Assembly: GCA_005778315.1 (NCBI GenBank)
Contig: SXOW01000313.1
Coordinates: forward strand, 1-5,226
DNA from: Acidobacteriota bacterium
GTDB taxonomy: Bacteria > Acidobacteriota > Vicinamibacteria > Vicinamibacterales > UBA8438
Direction of reading: 5' to 3'
Length of the DNA stretch: 5,226 nucleotides
Shown here: positions 1 to 5,226 of the stretch, piece after piece
How the letters are laid out: every line of letters begins with the position of its first letter
Numbering within the stretch: position 1 is the stretch's first letter
Notes under the pieces: generated by a model
The model's input: the letters and a program-made list of their open reading frames with translations, nothing else
Told to the model about the DNA's origin: nothing
Databases searched by the model: none
Program-made: the position numbers and the translations under genes

Positions 1-537
1 AGCCTGAGCCTGTCGGCGCCCCAGCAGCCACTCGGGCAGTCGCGGAATCTGGAACGCGAAGACATACCAGGACCGTCGAATCTGCGGCCATCGGTACAGC
101 CCTCGTGCGAACAGGGCAGGGTGAGGGCAATTGATCACAATCAGGCCTGCCAGCGGGCAGCGTTCGGCGAGTGCGGTCAGCCAGGCGATACCGCCGCCCC
201 AGTCATGACCGATGAGCAGTGTCTCTCGAGCACCTGAGGCGCGTATCAGCCCTTCGACGTCGGCCACGAGACGGTCCACGTGGTAGTCAGCGAGACGAGC
301 GGGGCGGCTCGACCGACCGTACCCGCGGAGGTTCGGGGACCAGACCCGGTATCCGAGTCGCGCGAGCAGCGGCCACTGAAACCGCCACGAGAACGCGCAC
401 TCCGGGAATCCGTGCAGGCAGAGCGCCAGCCGATCGCCGGTCCCACACTCGGTGACCTCAAATCGAAGGCCGTTGGCCTCAACGAAGCGGGTGGTCTGGC
501 TGATGCTTGGCACCAGTCGGTCGTCTGATCGGGGCAT
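1..537 (-). CDS. Epoxide-hydrolase-type alpha/beta hydrolase (3' end beyond the window)
   Basis: Probable soluble alpha/beta-fold hydrolase that opens epoxides to diols through an Asp-ester intermediate. The reading frame is open for 179 codons to the left edge. Residues 41-46 read LHGFPE, the HGxP oxyanion-hole motif; 69-76 read NLRGYGRS; 110-115 read GHDWGG, with Asp112 as the nucleophile; and 136-140 read NCPHP, which with HDWGG favours epoxide hydrolases over haloalkane dehalogenases (HGNP) and fluoroacetate dehalogenases (HDRGG). The stretch from about residue 148 (YRWPQIRRSWYVFAFQIP) resembles the start of the cap domain. The rest of the cap, the acidic triad member and the catalytic His lie off the window. 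There is no signal peptide and there are five Cys, so it is probably cytosolic. The start is uncertain: ATG at 537 is chosen, but in-frame ATG at 546 and GTG at 555 are possible and none has a good Shine-Dalgarno. Fold and class are confident; the substrate is unknown. Confidence 0.9.
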   Translation of the reverse strand, partial: MPRSDDRLVPSISQTTRFVEANGLRFEVTECGTGDRLALCLHGFPECAFSWRFQWPLLARLGYRVWSPNLRGYGRSSRPARLADYHVDRLVADVEGLIRASGARETLLIGHDWGGGIAWLTALAERCPLAGLIVINCPHPALFARGLYRWPQIRRSWYVFAFQIPRLPEWLLGRRQAQA

Positions 538-556
538 GGGTGCCATGCCGTTCACA

Positions 557-592
557 AGAAAAGCCCGCCGCACCGGGGTCGGTGCAGCGGGC
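557..592 (-). terminator. Rho-independent terminator after the PQQ dehydrogenase
   Basis: Read on the minus strand, two 13-base arms (592-580 and 575-563) pair with one T-G wobble around a 4-base loop, giving a very GC-rich stem. The stem is followed directly by TTTTCTT (562-556). It begins 43 bases after the dehydrogenase stop codon, so it should end that transcript. It also lies only about 10-20 bases upstream of the candidate starts of the hydrolase. The arms and T-run are seen directly; termination is inferred from the standard structure. Confidence 0.9.
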
Positions 593-635
593 CTTGCAGG
601 TTCGGGCCGTGCCAGCGCCGTGTGACGGTCTAACC

Positions 636-2591
636 TTAGGGGAGTTTGTACGCCAGCAGGGCGCCGGACTGTCCGCCACCACTCGTCGCCACGACGATGT
701 ACTGCACACCGTCGACCTCATACGTCATCGGCGATCCGGTTTGCGGAGCCGTCATATACACCGCGCCAACTTCCTCCCCGGTCGCCTTGTCGTAGGCTCG
801 GAGCATCGCACCGGGTTCACCCGTTTCCGTCGTGTACATGCCAGACTCGCCGGCGACCACCACAGTCTTCGTGATCAGAAGTCCGACCCGACCCGGCCAC
901 CCCGTTCGGCCGAGGTCAGCGCCGCCCAGCAACGGGTGGTTGCGAATGTTGTCCGGCGCTTCACCGTGGGGCACTTGCCAGGCGATGTCGCCGGTATTCA
1001 TGTTGATGCCGGTGATGCGGCCCCATGGCGGCTTGATCATCGGAAAGCCATCGATGCTGGTGGAGGCGTCGGAAAAACTGACGCCCTCCGGAAGGCCACG
1101 AATAAAGTCCATATCCGACTGGTCGGGGTCGTTGATCATCCCCAGCGCGCCGATCTGTGTCTTCGTGTAGACGTAGAAGAAACCGGTCTCCGGGTCGGCC
1201 GAGGCGCCCGGCCAGTTGACACCGCCGGTCGAGTTTGGCAGTTGCAGCGTGCCCAGCATCTCGGCCGTCGCGACCGTCGGAGGGTCGTAGAGCCAACCGA
1301 TGGTGTGTTTGTCGTAAATCGCCTTGGCCCGGTCACGCAACTCGGGGGTGTAGTCGACCAGATGGTCCTCGTTGAGGTCGACTTCGTCGACCGGCGGTGG
1401 CTTGGTGGGAATCGGCTGCGTGGGGGCGTACCACTCGCCTGGCACATCGCCGGCTGGTACCGGCACTTCCGGAATCGGCCATACCGGCTCTCCGGTCTGG
1501 CGGTCCAGCACGAACATGTAGTTCTGCTTGGTGGGCTGGATGAGCGCCTTGATCGGGCGCCCGTCAACCGTAATGTCCAGCAGCACGGGTGCGGCGGGCA
1601 GGTCCCAGTCCCAAATGTCGTGGTGCACCGTCTGGTAGTGCCACTTGCGCTCGCCGGTGTCGAGGTCGACGGCGACGACACTGCCGGAGAAGAGGTTGTC
1701 GCCCGGGCGATGACCGCCGTAGTAGTCGCCGGTCGGCGCCTCGACGGGCAAGTACGCCATGTTGAGTTCCGGGTCGACGGTCATTTGCGCCCAGACTCCC
1801 GTATTGCCGGTGTATCGCCAGGACTCGTTGCCCCAGGTGTCGTTGCCAAACTCGTCGCCTTGGGGAATGGTGTGGAAAATCCACTTCCGATCACCGGTTC
1901 TGGCGTCGAAGCCGCGGATGAAGCCCTTGACGTTGGTCCGTGACGGCGGCGCGCCACCGGGCAGGTGCGCGGCACCGACGATGATCGTGTTGCCGGCGAC
2001 GATCGGTGTCGCATGCAGGCCGATTTCCGATGTGGGCTCCAGGTCCTGGTCGATGTTCTGCTTGAGGTCGATGATGCCGTTATCACCGAAGTCCGGCATG
2101 GGAATGCCGGTGAGCGCGTGCAGCGCGACCAACTGGTAACCAGGGGTCACATACAGGATGACGCCGTCGTTCCCGTCGTTCCAGTAAGCCAGCCCGCGCC
2201 CGGACAGTCGCCGCGGCGCCGTGGAGCCCCGTTCACCCTCGTCAACGCGGTGCATCCACAGCAACTCACCGGTCGTCGGGTCGAGCGCCACGGCGGCACG
2301 TCTGGAGCCGGCCGTCACATAGAGGATGCCGTTCACCATCAGCGGCGTGGACTGGTACTGCTGTTCTGGCTCAGGCCCGAGGTTGTCGGTGCTGAACCGC
2401 CAGGCCAGCTCCAGTTCGCTGAAGTTCTCTGCGGTGATCTGGGCGAGCGGCGAATAGCGGTCATGCGACAGGTTGCCCCCGTAGGACGGCCACTCGCCAT
2501 TGGCGGTCGACGGTTCCTGGGCCGCGGCTGGCGCCGCGGCGAGCAGGAGCGCGGCGGTCAAGCTCAGAGTCAGGGTCGATAGCACTCTCAT
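636..2591 (-). CDS. Exported PQQ-dependent dehydrogenase, glucose/quinate dehydrogenase-like
   Basis: Periplasmic quinoprotein of 651 residues that should oxidise an alcohol, sugar or polyol with bound PQQ and pass electrons to the respiratory chain. After a signal peptide (1-24), the N-terminal motif WPSYGGN...RYSPL (34-49) is typical of the family. Propeller-blade repeats of the form xxDxxTGxxxW occur near 102-112, 227-237, 307-317, 361-371 and 528-538, with degenerate copies near 156-162 and 599-606. HHDIWDWDLPAAP (323-335) and TKQNYMFVLDR (354-364) match E. coli membrane glucose dehydrogenase. Asp328 and Lys355 are 27 residues apart, as are Asp466 and Lys493 there. Unlike that enzyme it has no five-helix membrane anchor, and there is no CxxCH heme domain; the protein has no Cys at all. 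Trp137 appears to replace the E. coli active-site His262. ATG at 2591 is chosen for its Shine-Dalgarno and signal peptide. Family is confident; the substrate cannot be read from sequence. Confidence 0.95.
   Translation of the reverse strand: MRVLSTLTLSLTAALLLAAAPAAAQEPSTANGEWPSYGGNLSHDRYSPLAQITAENFSELELAWRFSTDNLGPEPEQQYQSTPLMVNGILYVTAGSRRAAVALDPTTGELLWMHRVDEGERGSTAPRRLSGRGLAYWNDGNDGVILYVTPGYQLVALHALTGIPMPDFGDNGIIDLKQNIDQDLEPTSEIGLHATPIVAGNTIIVGAAHLPGGAPPSRTNVKGFIRGFDARTGDRKWIFHTIPQGDEFGNDTWGNESWRYTGNTGVWAQMTVDPELNMAYLPVEAPTGDYYGGHRPGDNLFSGSVVAVDLDTGERKWHYQTVHHDIWDWDLPAAPVLLDITVDGRPIKALIQPTKQNYMFVLDRQTGEPVWPIPEVPVPAGDVPGEWYAPTQPIPTKPPPVDEVDLNEDHLVDYTPELRDRAKAIYDKHTIGWLYDPPTVATAEMLGTLQLPNSTGGVNWPGASADPETGFFYVYTKTQIGALGMINDPDQSDMDFIRGLPEGVSFSDASTSIDGFPMIKPPWGRITGINMNTGDIAWQVPHGEAPDNIRNHPLLGGADLGRTGWPGRVGLLITKTVVVAGESGMYTTETGEPGAMLRAYDKATGEEVGAVYMTAPQTGSPMTYEVDGVQYIVVATSGGGQSGALLAYKLP
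2520..2591 (-). other. Sec signal peptide of the PQQ dehydrogenase
   Basis: Residues 1-24 of the dehydrogenase have a short basic start (Met-Arg), an apolar core rich in Leu and Ala (about 4-20), and an Ala-rich AxA end with likely cleavage after Ala24, before Gln-Glu-Pro. There is no twin-arginine motif and no lipobox Cys, so Sec export to the periplasm as a soluble protein is expected. Confidence 0.85.
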
Positions 2592-2700
2592 GAAGTCGTT
2601 CCTCGTCGTGTGGATTTCTCGCGCGAACTGCCCGTGGATGAAGTCGAGCGGGGCCAGAGCTGATCTCAGATGCAGCACATCATAAGCGAAAACCGCTCGC
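2592..2700 (-). promoter_or_regulatory. Intergenic gap with weak promoter-like and dyad elements
   Basis: This is the 109-base gap between the peptidase stop and the dehydrogenase start. On the minus strand it holds TATGAT (2684-2679), one base from a consensus -10, but no acceptable -35 hexamer about 17 bases upstream. Next comes an imperfect dyad (2676-2659; arms GCTG/CAGC and ATCT/AGAT with one bulged base), then the Shine-Dalgarno. Just after the peptidase stop, AGCG-GTTTT-CGCT can form only a 4-5 bp hairpin, too weak to call a terminator. The dehydrogenase may therefore be transcribed with the peptidase, from a local promoter, or both. Confidence 0.3.
2600..2604 (-). promoter_or_regulatory. 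Ribosome binding site fixing the dehydrogenase start
   Basis: GAGGA on the minus strand lies 8 bases upstream of the ATG at 2591. The open frame continues 58 codons further, to an ATG at 2765 inside the peptidase gene. That extension would place non-signal sequence ahead of a clean signal peptide, so this site decides the start at 2591. Confidence 0.8.
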
Positions 2701-5226
2701 CTAGTTGGTCTCCAACGGTCGAGCATCGCGGTCCACCACGATCGGTTTGCCCAGACCCAGGGCACCGAGCCGTTCCAACTGCGTACGCGCGTCGCCGGCC
2801 ACGACGTAGACCATGCGCTCGTGGTCCAGATGCGTACGCGCCAGGGCGCGTATATCGTCTGCCGTCAAACTCGCGGCGGTGGCGGCCTCTTGCGTGATGT
2901 AGTCCGGCGGCAGGTCGTAGGCGCTGATGTTCTCGACCATGTTGAGGAGCGCGTCGAGGGTTTCGAAGGCGCGCAGGTTGCCCCGAACCAGCTCTTCGCG
3001 GCTGGCGTCCAGGTCTTCAGAGGTGTAGCCGTCCGCATACCCCAGGAGAGTGTTCCGGATCAGCTCGACCGACTCGTAGGTCACATTGGCGCGCACACTG
3101 GTGTTCGCCACGAAGGGGCCCGGAAGCTGGCCTCCGCGGAAGGCTGAGCCCGCACCGTAGCTGTAGCCGCGCTCCAGACGCAGACGCTGAAAGAGCAGGC
3201 TGGTGATGCCGCCCCCGAGACGATGATTCATGACAGTCGCCGGATGGTAGTCGGGGTCGGTGCGGGGCATCGCCATCTGCCCGACGGTGATGACCGACTG
3301 TGGCGCGTTTGGCACATCGACGAAATAGAGCTGCGCGGCGGTCGGCGCCGCCGGGAGCGGGTACTCGGGCCACTGGACCTCGGTCGCAGTCCAGCGCGAC
3401 TCGAACCCAGCCAGTGAGGCCGTGACCTCGTCTTGCCCGATGTCGCCAGCCACATGCATGGTCGTGCGCGACGGAGAGACACCGTCCTGATAAAACGCCC
3501 GGAGATCATCGATCGTGAGCGTCGACACCGACTCCGTCGTCCCGAGCGGGTTGTGCCCGAGGACGTGCTCGGGACCGTACACCAGTCGGTTGAGAACCGC
3601 TTCGGCAATCGCGGTGGGAGCCGCCGCGTCCTGGCGGATCTGGCTCAGCGTCCGCTCGCGCGCCAGCTGGAACGCCACGGTGTCCCACCGCGGTTCGAGC
3701 AGAATCTCCTCAGCCAGTGCCAGCGTCGCGCCGTAGTTGCGTGCCAGGGTGGTGGCACGCAGCGTGATCGCTTCGTTCGAGGTACTGACCTCGATCGCCG
3801 CGCCGAGTGTGTCGATGGCGACCTCGAGCTCGGCGGGTGTCCGGTGACGGGTCCCCTCCATGAGCATGTTAGAGACCAGATTGGCGACACCGGGCCGCGA
3901 CGGGTCGTCGAGTCGTCGCCCGCCTTCGATCCGAAAGCTGAATTGCACGAGGGGCAGCTCCCGGTGCTCGATACCCAGCACCCGCATGCCGTTGGCCAGC
4001 TCTGACGACCAGACGTCCGGGACCTGGAGCTGTGGGCGGTCGGCGAGTGCCGGCGGCACCGACCGGTCGATTCGCGAGGGGGTCTTTTCGAACGCGGCGG
4101 GGGCGATAGCCGGCGGGGACGCCCCCCCGTCCGCGACGATGGCCTCCTCGCCGACCTCGGCGGGCTCGGAGTCGTCGAGGGCCAGAGCGAGTCCGCCTCT
4201 CGGCACGAAGCTGGTCGCGATGTGCGGTCGTCCCGACACATAGGTACGGTAGACGCGCATGACATCGTCTACGGTCACGGCGCGCAGTCGACGCAGGTCC
4301 TCGGTGACGAATCCTGGGTCGCCAGCCAACACGCTGTAGTTCGCCAGTTGGAAGGACTTGCCGAGCACGCTGGCGATCCCGCGGTAGAACCCCGTTTCGA
4401 GCCCCGCCGTAATCCGCTGCAGATCTGCTTCGGTGACGCCGTCCGATTCGAACCGCGCGAACGCCCGCGTGAAGCTGTCCAGCACCGCGTCGAGATCGGT
4501 GTCGGGGAACGCTCGCGTCGAGAGTTCGAACTGGCCCGCCAGTTCTCGCTGCGGGTGACCCGCGTTGACGGCCGGCGCAAGCATGTCCTCTTCGACGACC
4601 ACCTGATAGAAGGGAGACGTGCGACCGTCGGCCAGCAGTGCGCTCAGGGCGTCCAACGCGTACGAGTCTGGGTGGTAGGCCTCCACCGTGGGCCAGGTCA
4701 GCGTCAGCATCGGCAGTTGCGCGAAGTTGTCCTCGTGCACCAGGCGCTTGGTCTCGGTGACGACACCGGCCTCGGGTGTCGCCCGCGCAATGGTCTCGCC
4801 GCGGGCGATTTCACCAAAGTAGGTCTCGACGAGCTCGCGCGCCTGGTCGGGATCAAAGTCGCCAGCCACGACGAGCGTGGCGTTCTGGGGACCGTAGTAC
4901 CGCTCGTAGAACTGCCGGACGTCCTCGAGCGTCGCTGCCTGCAGATCCTCCAGCGAGCCAATGACTTGCCAGTTATAGGGATGCCCGTCGGGGTAGAGGT
5001 GCGAGTCGACCACGAAGTCGGTGTGGCCGTAGGGCCGGTTGTCCGAGCTTTGACGCTTCTCGTTCTTGACGATCTGCTTCTCGTTTTCGAGGCTCGGTTC
5101 GTTCACCGTGTTCAGGAAGAATCCGAGGCGGTCGGACTCCATCCACAGGACGCGTTCCAGCGCGTCCTGCGGCACGACTGCGTAGTAGACGGTGGTGTCG
5201 TTTGAGGTGCCGCCGTTGAAGGTGCC
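2701..5226 (-). CDS. M16 (pitrilysin/insulinase) zinc peptidase, two-half type (5' end beyond the window)
   Basis: Zinc metallopeptidase that degrades peptides inside a clamshell chamber; 841 residues and the stop are visible and the N-terminus is off the right edge. Residue numbers count from the edge. The first residues (GTFNGGTSNDTTVYYAVVP) and LWMESDRLGFF (27-37) are the usual sequence just after the HxxEH site. Glu47 in LENEK aligns with the third zinc ligand (Glu189 of insulin-degrading enzyme), so HxxEH should lie some 30 residues upstream of the edge. A first M16 C-terminal domain (about 95-340) is followed by an acidic, Ala/Pro-rich linker (about 347-407). The second half (about 403-841) has NLVSN (449-453) at the HxxEH position, so it lacks zinc-site residues, as is normal, and has LRLERGYSYG (682-691), the conserved substrate-binding Arg/Tyr region. 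It is Cys-free in the visible part, which suits an envelope enzyme; any signal peptide is out of view. The C-terminus looks complete. Total length is probably 900-950 residues. Family is certain; the natural substrate is unknown. Confidence 0.95.
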   Translation of the reverse strand, partial: GTFNGGTSNDTTVYYAVVPQDALERVLWMESDRLGFFLNTVNEPSLENEKQIVKNEKRQSSDNRPYGHTDFVVDSHLYPDGHPYNWQVIGSLEDLQAATLEDVRQFYERYYGPQNATLVVAGDFDPDQARELVETYFGEIARGETIARATPEAGVVTETKRLVHEDNFAQLPMLTLTWPTVEAYHPDSYALDALSALLADGRTSPFYQVVVEEDMLAPAVNAGHPQRELAGQFELSTRAFPDTDLDAVLDSFTRAFARFESDGVTEADLQRITAGLETGFYRGIASVLGKSFQLANYSVLAGDPGFVTEDLRRLRAVTVDDVMRVYRTYVSGRPHIATSFVPRGGLALALDDSEPAEVGEEAIVADGGASPPAIAPAAFEKTPSRIDRSVPPALADRPQLQVPDVWSSELANGMRVLGIEHRELPLVQFSFRIEGGRRLDDPSRPGVANLVSNMLMEGTRHRTPAELEVAIDTLGAAIEVSTSNEAITLRATTLARNYGATLALAEEILLEPRWDTVAFQLARERTLSQIRQDAAAPTAIAEAVLNRLVYGPEHVLGHNPLGTTESVSTLTIDDLRAFYQDGVSPSRTTMHVAGDIGQDEVTASLAGFESRWTATEVQWPEYPLPAAPTAAQLYFVDVPNAPQSVITVGQMAMPRTDPDYHPATVMNHRLGGGITSLLFQRLRLERGYSYGAGSAFRGGQLPGPFVANTSVRANVTYESVELIRNTLLGYADGYTSEDLDASREELVRGNLRAFETLDALLNMVENISAYDLPPDYITQEAATAASLTADDIRALARTHLDHERMVYVVAGDARTQLERLGALGLGKPIVVDRDARPLETN

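Noticed and set aside
507..1943. Long open frame (478 codons) on the plus strand.
   Set aside because: It is antisense to the dehydrogenase and runs over the terminator. Its translation is Arg/Val/Gly-rich without recognisable motifs, as expected opposite a high-GC gene, whereas the minus-strand frame is a full quinoprotein.
2592..2765. 58-codon N-terminal extension of the dehydrogenase to an ATG at 2765.
   Set aside because: It would overlap the peptidase 3' end and bury the signal peptide; ATG 2591 has a GAGGA site at 8 bases and an ideal signal peptide directly after it.
3865..3881. A second zinc site in the C-terminal half of the peptidase.
   Set aside because: The position of HxxEH reads NLVSN, lacking both His and the Glu. 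This is the normal inactive half of two-half M16 enzymes, not a damaged gene.
4085..4140. Runs of G and C (including a 7-base C run) that could signal a frameshift or phase-variable tract.
   Set aside because: The peptidase frame passes through intact in a low-complexity Ala/Pro linker; a single 7-base run in such GC-rich coding DNA is unremarkable.
5173..5175. GTG at 5175 as the true start of the M16 peptidase.
   Set aside because: The frame stays open to the window edge, and the 17 residues before it (GTFNGGTSNDTTVYYAV) are conserved M16 sequence, so the gene simply continues off the window.
4222..5205. Open frame of 327 codons on the plus strand.
   Set aside because: It is antisense to the M16 peptidase, whose frame shows conserved motifs throughout; no domain is recognisable in the plus-strand product.
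1..5226. Mobile elements, CRISPR arrays, tRNA/rRNA genes or defence and toxin-antitoxin modules.
   Set aside because: No terminal inverted repeats, regularly spaced repeats, transposase motifs or RNA-gene structure were seen; the window is accounted for by three metabolic or proteolytic genes and two short gaps.

Overview
The window is a stretch of high-GC (roughly 60-65% by eye) Gram-negative-type bacterial chromosome. It is almost fully coding, and every supported gene is on the minus strand, so it reads from right to left. Three genes are present: the distal ~840 codons of a two-half M16 (pitrilysin/insulinase) zinc peptidase (right edge to 2701), a complete exported PQQ-dependent dehydrogenase (2591 to 636), and the first ~179 codons of an epoxide-hydrolase-type alpha/beta hydrolase (537 to the left edge). 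Large two-half M16 peptidases and soluble mGDH-like quinoproteins in high-GC DNA would fit Acidobacteriota (for example Vicinamibacteria), Gemmatimonadota or a proteobacterium. This placement is inference; no marker gene is in view.

Layout. The peptidase lacks its N-terminus, including the expected HxxEH motif, because of the window edge, but it keeps the probable third zinc-ligand Glu and a catalytically empty second half. A 109-bp gap with a weak -10-like hexamer, a small imperfect dyad and a good Shine-Dalgarno leads to the dehydrogenase. That gene has a clear signal peptide, a beta-propeller with repeated TG..W motifs, and the active-site Asp and Lys of the membrane glucose dehydrogenase family. 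It has no cytochrome domain, no membrane anchor and no cysteine. A strong intrinsic terminator (557-592) closes the dehydrogenase transcript immediately before the hydrolase start.

How they work together. Peptidase and dehydrogenase are most simply two envelope enzymes that may share a transcript: one degrades peptides, the other oxidises an alcohol or sugar and passes electrons to the respiratory chain. The hydrolase is probably cytosolic; unlike the other two it contains several cysteines, and it is separated by the terminator. No pathway linking all three is evident. I found no mobile element, CRISPR array, RNA gene or defence system, and no convincing undescribed system. The points worth checking are active-site details of the dehydrogenase, the terminator placement, and the M16/PQQ adjacency.
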